Assembly: GCA_025201805.1 (NCBI GenBank)
Contig: MU619287.1
Coordinates: 91,524-155,523 of the forward strand
Reading direction: 5' to 3'
From: Parasitella parasitica
Taxonomy: Eukaryota; Mucoromycota; Mucoromycetes; Mucorales; Mucoraceae
DNA length: 64,000 nt
Both the position numbers and the translations under genes were made by a program. Every line of letters starts with the position of its first letter. Positions within the stretch are counted from its first letter, which is position 1. The notes under the pieces were generated by a model. It was not told where the DNA came from. It was given only the letters and a program-made list of their open reading frames with translations, and searched no databases. Below are positions 49,326-60,373 of the stretch, in pieces.

Positions 49326-50219
49326 CTAGGCAGCAACAGCAAAATTTCTGCTAGCTATATCAGGCGGTTTCTTCAACTGTCCTAATGAGATGCATTGATT
49401 CGGTTGTACGCAGGAGAGCGGTGAATGGTCCAAAGATGATAGCAGGCAAGCTACTACATCAGCATAAGCATACGCGTGAGCATTGGCAAGAGGTGAAAGT
49501 TCAAACTTGGTTGGCTGTTGCTGGTCTAGAATCAATTGAGTTTGTGGTTGTTCAGACACTGCATGATGAACTGTTTCATCCTTCACGTTAACCATTTGTT
49601 GTTTCTTGCCCGATTCCATCTTAGGCTGTACGTTTTTGTTATTGTGGCACAAGAATACATCCAGCATAGCTGGATCATCGCAGGAACAGTCTATCGACTT
49701 CTTGTTTCTTGCATTGCAGCCATCTGATTCGCAACCTAAGTCTAGTAAAGCCTTTACCACCAAATGCCTCTTCAGAAATACAGCCAAATGCAGACTAGTG
49801 TTTTTTTGGCCCCAAACATGGTTCACAAACTGCTTGAGTTCGACTGGGCTTGCATGAATCTTTAATTGAGCTAAAAGAGCCATGACCGTGGATTCAGAGC
49901 TGGTAATCAAGGCCAGTTGGAGCAGGTTTAAATCAGTGTAGGATTTACCCAGATACAACATGGATTCTCTTGTATTCAACCGAATCACTTTGTGCTGTTG
50001 TGATGGAGGAAGCAGAGCAGCATCATTTGTTATTCTAGATGTCAGAGCAACACGGACAATGTGCTCCAAACGCTCGTCCTTGAAAAACTTGATAAGCTCC
50101 TTCCTGTTATCGCCTTTGACCAATGATTGGAGTGTACGCCATAGTTTAGCTGGAGAACAACAACTGGATGAATTACAACCTTTATGAAGAGCAGGAGGTT
50201 GACCAGTATCACGTGTCAT
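49326..50219 (-). CDS. Ankyrin-repeat-like protein, intronless, 297 aa
   Basis: A single open frame of 297 aa from ATG at 50219. Residues ~20-190 contain helical pairs resembling degenerate ankyrin repeats, the clearest being NTSLHLAVFLKRHLVVKALLDLG followed by CNARNKKSIDC; an earlier unit is DLNLLQLALITSSESTVMALL. The N-terminus has a Cys-rich patch (CNSSSCC) and the C-terminal third is Gln/Ser-rich. I know no specific orthologue. It probably mediates protein interactions. Lack of introns is unusual in this window, but codon use looks native. Confidence 0.72.
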   Translation of the reverse strand: MTRDTGQPPALHKGCNSSSCCSPAKLWRTLQSLVKGDNRKELIKFFKDERLEHIVRVALTSRITNDAALLPPSQQHKVIRLNTRESMLYLGKSYTDLNLLQLALITSSESTVMALLAQLKIHASPVELKQFVNHVWGQKNTSLHLAVFLKRHLVVKALLDLGCESDGCNARNKKSIDCSCDDPAMLDVFLCHNNKNVQPKMESGKKQQMVNVKDETVHHAVSEQPQTQLILDQQQPTKFELSPLANAHAYAYADVVACLLSSLDHSPLSCVQPNQCISLGQLKKPPDIASRNFAVAA

Positions 50220-51756
50220 GTTGGAAATGATCTTTATATTATGATGATAAAGTATCTACAGCAGGTCGTATACAAATATTGTTGTCTGCTATAAGTAAAT
50301 ATGATTTTATGTTGGGTAGAAGAAGAAGGAAAGATACCAGACACCGTTGTGGGAGTATTTATATTGTTGTTTTTTGTTTCAGTAACAGCAATTCTTCAGA
50401 GCACACAAGATATGAGCATATCATGTACACAACACACACACACACACAAACAAATACATGCCCCATGCTTTTTTCCCGCTTCCTCTTCCATAAATGTCTA
50501 CTTGTTCAAGGGATTCTCCTTATTTTTGGATGTTGGTTTTTTGTTTATATTTGAAGCGACATTCAAACTTTAATAGATTTTCATCTCAACCACCTTGGCT
50601 TTAGAATAATATATGGTAATAGTTGCATATACACATATATATATTTGACTAAGCCTTTGTGTTTTATTTTTTTGAAATTATATATGACATACAGGATCGC
50701 TTGTTTCATTTTTTGCACATGAGCTCTTCTTTTGTCGTTATATTAGGTGTCAATTTGGAATCATTGCAGTGCCACAACTTGATTTTCTCATTGAAACGGC
50801 ATGTAATCACAACAAACACAGGCAGCTTTTATGCTGTATACACAAAGATATCAAGTTGGCATTCTTTGATTTGCTGAATGCTTATTTACTTGAGTCAAAT
50901 AAAGTTTACTAACGTTTTTGAAAATACAATTGAGAACATGGCTGTTCAAGACATTTGTTAAATTTTCGTTTTGTATACGCTATACTTACCATATTGTACA
51001 ACTAAGCAATTTACACATGCATACTATATTTGTTCTTGTCATTTATTACCACGGTCGCTATTGTACCAATTATCTTTGGTCTATATCAATCAAACTTCAT
51101 CACTTCAAAACTACATGCGATAATACAGAAACAAAATTTCATGATTTTGACAGGAGGACAGAGTGCCGCTCAATTTTTTTTTTAAATTGTGAATTACATG
51201 CGTTTTATTATTATTATTTTTATTATTATTATTATTGTATTTACACTAGATTCATGAAAAATCATGTATCCAATCAATATTGCTGTTCACTGAAATATAA
51301 CAGTACACCTAACCGTATTTTCAAAACATAAATTAAACCAAATTTTTGTATTCTACAAAAAAATGCATTGAATGAAATTTCAAATTTTTGGAAGATTAGT
51401 TTGGAGTTTGCCGTGTGTGTATTGCAATTGCAAGTTGCTTTCTTAAAAACCGCCATAGTTTTGTATTTGTATCTTACTTTGTAAAAATTACAAGTTAACT
51501 TGAGTCTTTGTGAATTTTCTTAAAGACGATCCTATCTGTGTTCTGCTAGAATGCTATAATACATGGAAATATGTAAGCCTACAAAGTTTATTAATGCAAA
51601 AGGAGGAAGCTTGCACTAGCTCGTTAAACTCAGCCTGAATTAGTAACCTTTATTAAATAATACCGTAGTAGACATGCAAAAACTAGCTTTGCGGGTTACA
51701 AGTTTGCTTAGGGACCTAAATTTTGTTTACTTGTTATACTTGAAGTCCAAGTCAAG
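50220..51756. other. 1.5-kb AT-rich intergenic region
   Basis: Lies between divergent genes. Contains short CA repeats (50433-50448), TAT/ATT trinucleotide runs (51207-51237) and no supported gene. The parts next to each end presumably hold the promoters of the ankyrin gene (minus) and the capping-protein gene (plus). Confidence 0.45.
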
Positions 51757-52867
51757 ATGTTAGATCAAGCAGCGGGTAATCAAGTGACGCGTGAGCTTTC
51801 TACTATGTACACCCGATGGACATATTACGGTATCAGATTGCTTCTCCTTTTTCTTTGTATAAAATTAAAAAATGGTAAGGACACGAAGAAGATTGTATAC
51901 ATGGTGGATTTGACATTATATTTAACATTGTATAATACAAATAGAGCAACCAATTTGACTGTGCTTTAGATTTGATGCGTCGCTTACCGCCTCAAAATGT
52001 CGAGGAGAATCTAGCCAAGCTCTTTAACTTGGTAAGCCCTGACTTGGCAGATGAGCTCTCGTCAGCTGTTGATCAACCTTTAAAAGTCAAGCGCTGCTCA
52101 AAGACAGGCAAAGACTATCTCATTTGTGATTATAACCGAGATGGAGATTCTTATAGGTAAAAATAATAATAATTATGGAAATGATGAATAGCCTGGCTTA
52201 TGCGTGTCTTTAGATCTCCTTGGAGTAATGAATACGAGCCCGAGTTGCCTGATGGAACTATTCCTTCGCCTGCGCTTCGCAAATTGGAAGTAGCTGCTAA
52301 TGATGCCTTTGATACTTACCGTGACATGTATTATGAAGGTGGTGTTTCATCCGTTTATGCATATGACATTGATGATAAGTTTGCTGTTGTAGTTTTGATC
52401 AAGAAAGGTACCATGAGATGAGATTTACGCCTATGGTAGCATATGTACTAAACTCATATTTCATAGTCGGTGATGGCGCTAGACGTATGAAAGGAGCTTG
52501 GGACTCTATTCATGTATTTGAGGTTACAGAACGTGGACGCAATGCACAATACAAACTAACGTCAACAATTATGCTCTATATGATAACCAACAACCAAGAT
52601 CTGGGCAACTTGAATTTGAGTGGCAGCATGACTAGACAGATCGTACAAGATTTCTCTGTTGATGACCCAGCTGCTCACATTGCCAATATTGGACGCATGG
52701 TGGAGGCCATGGAAAACAAGATGCGTAACTCGTTACAAGAAGTTTATTTCGGAAAGACCAAGGACATTGTCAACGACTTGAGAAGCTTAGGGTCCCTGGA
52801 AGAGAGCAGAAGACAGGCGCAAATTCAAAAAGAACTAGTGGAGAAATTGAATAATCGTAAATTATAA
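51757..52867 (+). CDS. CAP2: F-actin-capping protein subunit beta, 266 aa
   Basis: Four exons (51757-51775, 51970-52156, 52214-52407, 52467-52867) join in frame. The first exon gives only MLDQAA plus one base, then a 194-nt intron, then the hallmark [10 protein letters not shown]. Further family motifs are [42 protein letters not shown] and [17 protein letters not shown]. Together with the alpha subunit it caps barbed ends of actin filaments, controlling cortical patches and hyphal growth. Length is near the usual 270-280. The first exon is a choice based on phase and the family's N-terminus. Confidence 0.93.
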
Positions 52868-52921
52868 AGAGGAGCATCATCATTTAGCAGTAGTTGTATT
52901 GAATTTCCGTCTGATTTCTTA

Positions 52922-52930
52922 TATATAAAA
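52922..52930 (+). promoter_or_regulatory. TATA box of the VIP36-like lectin gene
   Basis: TATATAAAA 83 bp before the lectin start codon, followed by a pyrimidine-rich leader (52960-52990). Same arrangement as at the second peptide transporter and the small secreted protein. Confidence 0.6.
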
Positions 52931-53012
52931 CGCGCTTTTGTATGTTGTACATTAAGCCTTTTCTCTTTTCGCTTTTATTTTCTTTCTTCAACAAACACGA
53001 CAACAACAAAGT

Positions 53013-54226
53013 ATGCGCTCCATTTTCGTAGTGCTTTCAACTGTGATTGCAGCCTGTACATGTGTGCTTGCTCAGGGAACTGCGTCCATGCGAACCCATT
53101 CTATTTCCATGCCTTATATTGGTAATGGCTTTTATCCTATATAACAACCGTTGCACACTTCTGATTATTGTTACAACTTAGATGACGAGCTTCAGAATAG
53201 GTGGTTCGACTTTGCTGGAAATACCATTATTAATACCAACCATCAAATACGTTTAACCTCAACAAAGCAATCTCAACTTGGTTATTTATGGTCTCGCTTG
53301 GTAAAAAATTGAGTTTATACGTTCCATCAAGTAATCTAAATTATGCATACAATAGCCTTTAATTGGTGATAGTTTTCAAATAGAATTCGAATTTAGAGTT
53401 GATGGAAGCTCTGGACATCTTTACGGCGATGGTTTTGCTAGTAAGTTGCTATGATACCAACAAAAAAAAAAAGTTCCCAATTAAATGTACCGAATTTTTC
53501 AAGTGTGGCTCACAAAGCAAAGAATGACCGAAGGCCCTGTATTTGGCTCTGTTGATAGATTTGAAGGTCTCGGTGTCTTTTTTGATACTTATGATAACGA
53601 AAGAGCTCATGTAAGTCCTGTGCAATGGCTGAATCATGACAGTAACGTATTTAATTCACAAATAGCGCCATACATTCCCTTATGTCATGGCAATGCTTGG
53701 TGATGGCATGACATCCTATAACAATGACAAAGATGGTAGTGATACTGAGCTCGCTGGATGTGAGGTAAGTTTCATATGCACTCTTCCCCCCTTCCCCCCT
53801 TGAGACGGAACGATTCAACATGAATTCTGCTAGGCTGATTTCAGAAGCAAAGGATTTCCCACTCGTGCTCGTTTGACATACCACAAGAAAAACTATCTTC
53901 AATTGGAATTGGTTTGGCGTCAAGAAGATGAATGGGATCAATGCTTCAAGGTTCATGACATCACGTTTCCCGAACAAATCTATCTTGGCTTCAGTGCACA
54001 CACTGGTGAAGTTACAGACAACCACGACATCATTTCTGTGATTACTAGATCAATTCCTCCTGCTGTTAAAGAAGCTGCGCCTCAGCCGGCAAAGTCCAAG
54101 AAGGCTTCTAACTCTGGAGGTGTGCTCAGTGTTTTGTTCAAGATGCTTTTGGCTGGTGGTCTTGTTGGTGTCCTCTTCGTTGGATATCGTTTCTACGACC
54201 AACAGAATAGAATGAAACGTTTTTAA
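53013..54226 (+). CDS. L-type lectin cargo receptor (VIP36/LMAN2-like), 303 aa
   Basis: Six exons (53013-53121, 53182-53300, 53356-53440, 53504-53610, 53666-53764, 53834-54226) join in frame. A signal peptide (MRSIFVVLSTVIAACTCVLA) is followed by a legume-lectin-like domain (NRWFDFAGNTII, FEFRVDGSSGHLYGDGFA, GLGVFFDTYDNER, FPYVMAMLGDG, YLQLELVWR) and then a C-terminal transmembrane helix (MLLAGGLVGVLFVGYRF) with the short basic cytosolic tail DQQNRMKRF. VIP36/ERGIC-53 proteins bind high-mannose glycoproteins with calcium and carry them between ER and Golgi. A Cys pair for the lectin disulfide is present. The short tail is closer to VIP36 than to ERGIC-53, which has coiled coils. Confidence 0.92.
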
Positions 54227-54530
54227 AATCAGCAATATCAAATGTTTGGATTTTAGTCCAATTAACTATCAAAATGTGTATAATAAACGGCTGACTGCAG
54301 AGGCGATTTATTGAAATTACCCTTGATACGAACATACATAGAGATTACTAAATGAGAGCTGTATTAAATTTGCTTCATGATTCAACCCATTGTTTTAATG
54401 CTGCACGCTTGATCATTTGCATTACGGATGACCACGGCTCGCTAGGTGGTTCCGATGACTGTATGGACTACAGATGTTTTCCTTGGTATATATATTCATT
54501 TTTCATGCAGCATTGATATTGACTACTAGA
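54227..54530. other. Convergent 3' intergenic region
   Basis: About 300 bp between the lectin and the minus-strand Pol I factor gene, with an AATAAA-like signal at 54281. Nothing else seen. Confidence 0.4.
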
Positions 54531-57461
54531 CTATTTGAAACCAGAAGACTTGGCCTTCTTCTTTTTCTGTACAGATTTCTTTCGAGATCCAAAGGCGCCC
54601 TCCACAGGCTGCGTGGATATGTTTGCAAATGTGTCTGTAGGGTTGTGATGGTCCAAGGAGGAACCTTGGCTTTGAGATTGAGTCGTTGACAATAATTGAG
54701 TCGGAGCGTGTTGTTGCGTAGAAGCAGTAGCAGCTTTGGTCTTTTTGGTTTTAAGCGTAGTTGCTTTGACAATGATGGGCATGCTTGCAGCGTCCGGACC
54801 TACTTGCGATTCATCGTTGAAGCTGATCTCGGGTAAGGGAATGGTAGTGGATGAGCGTCTTCGTTTATATATATTTGCAGAGGGAAACTCTTCAAGTTTA
54901 AGTGGGTTGGATGTATTGTATTGATGGAACATCAGATTATCAAAGTTTGTGTTGTCAATTGTCCACAAGCTAGATAAAACCTTTGTGGTGGTCGTAGATT
55001 TAAATTCGACATCTTGTCGTCCAAGGTACTGAAACTCATGAATGTTATCTTCATGTGGTAAAGGGCGTATGACTATTTTCGACAATTGCATCCTTTTCTC
55101 ATAGGCTTCTTTCAGCTTTCGATTCAAGTCTTGATCTACAGGCGTGCAATGGTGTAATAAACCGGGTATAAAAATTTGTCGGGCACGCTCGATGTCTTCA
55201 TGTGCTTCCATTTGATCCAGGAAGTCTATCAAATCTTCTAAATCATAATCTTGGTATTCGTCCTCTTCGAACAATGCACGGCTAAACTTTAGTTTGTTAG
55301 AAAATCTGAACAATTTCTCAAAATAGCCGTCTTCTTACAAGTTAATGGGCGCTTTTGACTGTCGCATTCTTGAGGCAATCTCGGCTTTGAAGTCATCCGT
55401 TAATGCGGCTAGTCCACACTGGATGTCATTCTCCAAATACGATTCGAATTGGTCCATTTCAACGCTGCGTAATTCTGCCTCTCCGTTGGCAAGGCCGTCT
55501 TTAACCGGAAGCATAGCTAATTTTAACTCTTTTAGCAGTTTATCGAATTGTGGAAGGGATGAATCAATTGCAAAGCGGGGCTTTGTCAAAAAACGGCTGC
55601 TCTCAATCATTTTTGGTTGATTTGGCGTTAAAGCCAAGTATTGTACCTTGACGGATCCATCTTCAAACAAGCGAGTAAAGCTAAACATAACATATCCGTT
55701 GGTCGTATCTTCATTTTCTGCTGCTCGTGTGTTGACTGCAATTCCCATTGAATAAATTTTGCTATGTGGATCGTACAAGTCATCAAAATTGTAAACTGAT
55801 AGTGGTAACTGATGCAGGCCAAGCACTTTGACAGTCGGTGACATGCTGAAATATGTAAAATGTGAGTATATACCGTAATTTTCCCTTGCGACCCCTAACA
55901 AATGCCATGCTTTTTTTTTTTACCTTTTCGATGGATTATTTATATAACGAAATTCCATCATACAGGCACGCTGTGTCTCATTTGAAAATGCAGTAATTCG
56001 CCCTGAATAATGAATCTCAGTATGCAAGCTCCTTAATATCTCCCCTCCTTTTTCATATAATTATAAAAAACCAGAAAAACTTACATTTATGATCAGGCAG
56101 CTCTTCTAGAAAAAGGGTAGAAGGAAGGCCATCGTTTATACCATGCAGCCATGTCAAAACGGGGCTTTCGGGCCTTTTTCTGTCCATCAAAACAATGGAA
56201 TCAACTGTCGCAAAGCAATACATTTGAGTTCTAGAGCATGTTTTAAATGCAACGATACGATCATTTGATATTGCCAAGGTGTTTACTTGAATCATATTGT
56301 TCTATATTTATAAGCGTGTTAATTAATGTTGCAACATTTAAGCATATTGCTACTTGCGCTGTAATTCCATTCTTTGATACATGCAGGAGAGGCCAGCAAT
56401 AATGAAATGGAAGTTTTTCCAAACACGCATGATCTCCATTGAGATGTATAATCGGCACCTTCTGGTGTTGGGTCGATATCAGCAAAAATAACTCTGTCTT
56501 GAGCTGCATTTATAACAGATGTGTAGCCGTTGGTTGTGGTGTAAGCATATTCGTACTTGTTATGGGGGCTTGTTTCAACATGGACTGGCATCGAGTAGTC
56601 GATTCTGGGATCAACCATGGTCTTTTCTGCCAAATTTAGATGGTGCAGTCGTCTTAGGCTTCCCTCATGATTGTACGTAAATAGATGTATTGTTGATGTT
56701 GTCCTTACGGCAAATATGATGTGCCGCGGTGTCGATAGTGGTGAAATGCTGATTTGTCTTATTGGGTATTTTAGGTCGTTTGCTTCTTTGACGCTTATGG
56801 AATCTAATGGTAATTGCACAGGATAATCCACAGTGTCAAATGTCTTTTTTTCTGACACTAGTAAAACTAGGCGTGGCTAATGGTTAATGTCTATATCCTC
56901 TCTATTATGAAAGAGTTTCCTTACCTAAATTAGACATGGACGGTCCTGCACCAATTACATATAATTCAAATGCATCCAGATAATCTGTAACAGCCAAGCC
57001 ATTTCCTTTTAAAGGATCTAATTTCTCGAATTTTCGTGATATCATGATATCGTCGAATAGAATGTTTTTCATATCTTGTCTCGATATGTCTGAGAATTCT
57101 GGTGCAGCATTGAATATCTTAACAACCTATAAATAAATCATTAACTTACACTCTTTCTTCAAATCAGTAAGTTTGTTACATTTGATGCGATTAGTTTTGC
57201 TCTTTTACGAGGGGTTGGTCTAAAGTCATTTGTTCTTTCGATCACTTGCTCTTCTGGAAAATACTGTACAACTAACAATGATAAACTGTCAATATACATA
57301 TAAAATAAAAAGAATGAAAAATAGGGGCTCCTGCTATATAGTATTGACTTACATCGATGTTTGTTATTGCAAAGATACAATGGAAATCCTTCTTCGACCA
57401 CATGTTTGTTAGGATCAGCCGATACTAACGAAAACTTTGAACGATCCATTGATAGTGACAT
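54531..57461 (-). CDS. Rrn6/TAF1C-like RNA polymerase I initiation factor; in-frame stop or 33-nt intron near the C-terminal third
   Basis: A multi-exon minus-strand gene starting MSLSMDRSKFSLVS at 57461. Exons include 57461-~57354, a piece with PRKRAKLIAS, ~56858-56350, ~56295-56085, ~55870-55338 and ~55305-54531. The first two thirds look like a beta-propeller (HIIFAVRTTSTIHLF, YAYTTTNGYTSVINAA, VLTWLHGINDGLPSTLF); the end is helical and finishes with FGSRKKSVQKKKKAKSSGF, a tail style I associate with fungal Rrn6 of the core factor at rDNA promoters. At 55337-55335 the frame meets TAA, yet the same frame continues with coherent sequence. Removing GTAAGA...TTCAG (33 nt) bypasses it. Family assignment is moderate; exon edges upstream of 55900 are approximate. 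Confidence 0.6.
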
Positions 57462-57734
57462 TTCAATGCAAAAACAAATTGCTGAAAGAAAGGCCTGCTA
57501 GTAAATTTTTTTTTCCACACCTTTGATTAGCGTGAGTTCAAAATGAAATCGACGAAAAAAGAGAGAGCTTCATTCAAAACTGTTTATTTACTCCTTAAGT
57601 CTAGATTTTCTCTCGCAAAATATATATAAAAAGGAGCATGTAATCGATTTGAACGAAAAACACTTTCTTTCTCTTCTTTATCACTTTTTATACATCACTT
57701 TTTTCTCAGCAAGACAATTAAAAAAAATCAACAC
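57462..57734 (+). promoter_or_regulatory. Divergent promoter region with TATA box for the small secreted protein
   Basis: A TATA box (TATATAAAA, 57623-57631) lies 104 bp before the secreted-peptide start and is followed by a strong CT-rich leader (57661-57712), the layout of a highly expressed gene. The left part must serve the minus-strand Rrn6-like gene. Confidence 0.6.
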
Positions 57735-57899
57735 ATGAAATCAATAATTGTCTCCACCTTGATATTCATGATTGCAACAATGACTGTCAACATATCAGCA
57801 GCGCCGGTCTCCCAGCGCAGTAATTCAGAAATTGTGGCTCCATTTGGCTGCTTAATATCCAGCGCAACAAATAAAACCCCATTTTGCAAGCAGCAATGA
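57735..57899 (+). CDS. Small secreted protein, 54 aa, unknown function
   Basis: An intronless 54-codon frame, too short for usual ORF cut-offs. Residues 1-22 are a textbook signal peptide (MKSIIVSTLIFMIATM, ending ISAA before PV). The mature ~32 residues contain two cysteines (C39 and C50) and are polar (SQRSNSEIV, SSATNKTPFC). The TATA box and CT-rich leader directly upstream make real expression likely. I recognise no family. It could be a small extracellular peptide, a cell-wall or surface component, or an effector-like protein. No Kex2-type dibasic site is obvious. Its neighbours do not point to a role. Confidence 0.6.
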   Translation: MKSIIVSTLIFMIATMTVNISAAPVSQRSNSEIVAPFGCLISSATNKTPFCKQQ

Positions 57900-58163
57900 T
57901 TGAATCAAAACAGCAACAAACATCTTAAAAAACTCTACAGGCGGTTTTACGGCTTTTCAATATTTTTTGAGAGCGTTCTTCCCTCTCTATATATATAGTA
58001 TCACACAACAGAACATTTAAATAAAATCCTTTCCCTCCCTCTCTGATTTTTTTTTTTTTTTTTTTTTAAAAAAAAATTGATTTTTGCCTGATATCTGTGT
58101 CCTCAGATTGTGTGTATTTACTGATTTTCTACTTGAAACTTCTTATAGAAAGTAACAACAAAA

Positions 58164-59689
58164 ATGCCACAGCAAAACGGAAATGTCAATGACGATTTAA
58201 AAATGAAGCCTCGTCGCAAAAAAGCCTCAAGGGCATGTTCTCATTGTCAAAAAGTGAGTGCTAATTGTTTGTAACAATAAAACGCCGTGCAGATGCTTAT
58301 TAAATAAATTTATAGGCGCATTTGACTTGTGATGATTGTGAGTATATAATGGTTTTTCTTTTCAGATTTTGCATTATGTTTCCGATAACATCGTTTGTAC
58401 GACACCACTGACAGCGTAGTGATTTAGCTCGGCCATGTCAACGATGTGTAAAGCGGGGACTAGAGAATACATGCGCAGATGGTACAAGAAAAAAAGCAAA
58501 ATATTTACAAGACGATGAGAATGGTATGTGCATAGATAAATGAAGAATTCAGGTTAGGGTTAGGGTTAGGGTTAGGATCTGATCCATCGTTTTGCGTAAT
58601 TAGATTCAGATCACCGTTTCCAGTCAAATATCATGACGCCACCTGCCATTATAAATTATATGGAAGATAACAGTAGTAAGCACGTTGGATTTGGATCAGA
58701 TGCCGCAAGCCTTGAGTATGGTATGCTAACTACTATGATACCCATGGTTGATACCAATAACCTTGCAACAACTCCCATCTACAACACTCCGCCCACGCCA
58801 ACTACTAACAGTAATAATCGGATGCAGCAACAAGATATCGTTTTAGCTGATAACAATTCTGCCAACACGTCACCTAGTATATCATCGTCAACCCCACAAC
58901 TTCAACCACATCAACTTGGTACTAGCTATGATTCACAGCAAGTTCTGCGAAGAAGGAAAGGTGTGGGAAGTACACCAGGGGAAGTATACTCCAGAGTCCA
59001 ACGTCCTTATAATTATGCCGAAAGTTACCACTACTTGATTGAATATGTAAAGAATCGCATGGGAAAAGATCAATTGATTCGCATAAGCCGTGCGCTTGTT
59101 TTATTTAGACCTTCGTATATGTCGTTGATTGCCGCTTTGACAGAAGAAGATTTGATCTACATGGAGAAATGTGTTCAACGTACACTATTGGAATTTGAAA
59201 AATTGATCAGCTTTTCTGGAACGCCTACGGTAGTATGGAGAAGAACAGGAGAGATTGTACTTGTTGGTAAAGAGTTTTTACTATTAACTCAATGGAGTAA
59301 AGAGACATTGCTTGGCAAGCAGACCTGCATATACGAGGTATATATACACATACATGAGAAAGCCTTTTGTTGCCATGGCAGCGATCGATAAATTAATTCG
59401 TTGCATAGCTGATGGATGATGGATCCACTGTCGAATATTGGGAGAAATTCTCTCAACATGCATTTGACAATGCTGAATCTGGTGTGTACATGTCTGTTAT
59501 TTTGTTGAGCCCATCTTATCGCCCAGTGCCATGTAGTCTTTGTTTCACCCTGAAGAGAGACATTTTTGATTTACCTTGTGTCGTCGTAGGAAATGTGAGT
59601 AAAATGAAAGCGTAGTGAATCGATTCACTATTCTAACAAGAATATGTCCATAGTTTCTGCCCATCTTGGGTTCTAATTCAGGTTGTTAA
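58164..59689 (+). CDS. Zn2Cys6 transcription factor of the ERT1/AcuK (gluconeogenesis regulator) family, 387 aa
   Basis: Six exons (58164-58253, 58316-58337, 58428-58523, 58604-59337, 59409-59594, 59654-59689) join in frame. The zinc cluster at residues 24-52 has perfect C-x2-C-x6-C-x5-C-x2-C-x8-C spacing (ACSHCQKAHLTCDDSRPCQRC), followed by KKAKYLQD. A disordered Asn/Thr/Gln linker precedes a PAS-like C-terminal domain ([50 protein letters not shown], ending VVVGNFLPILG). ERT1, RDS2 and AcuK activate PCK1/FBP1-type genes on non-fermentable carbon. Its third intron contains telomeric repeats. The 22-nt second exon encodes ligands of the zinc cluster, so mis-splicing would destroy DNA binding. 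Confidence 0.9.
58552..58576 (+). repeat. Interstitial telomeric repeat (TTAGGG)4 in an intron
   Basis: Four TTAGGG units (25 bp starting GGTTAGGG) inside the third intron (58524-58603) of the ERT1-like gene. TTAGGG is the telomere repeat of many fungi. In this AT-rich window such a run is not expected by chance and suggests repair-associated insertion by telomerase or an old break site. Confidence 0.9.
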
Positions 59690-60373
59690 GCTCCCAGAGC
59701 CATTCTGCATACATCTCTCAAATCAGGTGACGTCTTTCACCAAGTATACAGTTGTATCTAGGGTGTTTCTAGCCTCCTTTCTCATCTAAATACATATTAA
59801 TAACACCTTATTTACCTCACAATAAATATAAAGAACTCTCCATTTCAACAAGTAATTTAATAAATATATAGACATTACAATTTTGGCATACATACAATAA
59901 TAACAATCGTTCATTGAAAGTTCAGCATTTCGATACAACATTTTAATAACAAGCAACAAAAGGTATAAATTTACAACCACAAAAGCGATTTTATCAATGA
60001 AAACACATGGGAAAAAACCTCGAGGGAAAATTCCCTTCCCAATGTCTGTCTCTCTAGTCATGGATGTACAAAGAGAGCGCGTTTTTCGCTTATATTTTAG
60101 TGAATGCTGATTTACCATATCTAATCCACCCGTAATAGATCCACCTTGTTATTAAACCCAACATTCACAGCCTTACGAGCAAGGAATCTCAACCCAAAAG
60201 TAAATTCAGGAACTCATATTTGATTGTTGATCCTTAACATTTATTCTTTGGCACAATTTATAGGCCTTTCTTTTTTTTTTTTACCCATCTTTTTGGATCC
60301 TGATCTTTTATTGATTTTACCCCCTGGCTGGCCCAGCTTTTATAATTTGGAGACGTTTATCAAATTTAATGCT
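59690..60373. other. Intergenic region before EAF1
   Basis: 684 bp, AT-rich, with the ERT1-like 3' region and EAF1 promoter. A minus-strand frame at 59786-60118 with hydrophobic stretches has no start context or family and was not accepted. Confidence 0.45.

Noticed and set aside
59786-60118. 110-codon minus-strand frame with hydrophobic segments
   Set aside because: AT-rich intergenic translation without start context or relatives.
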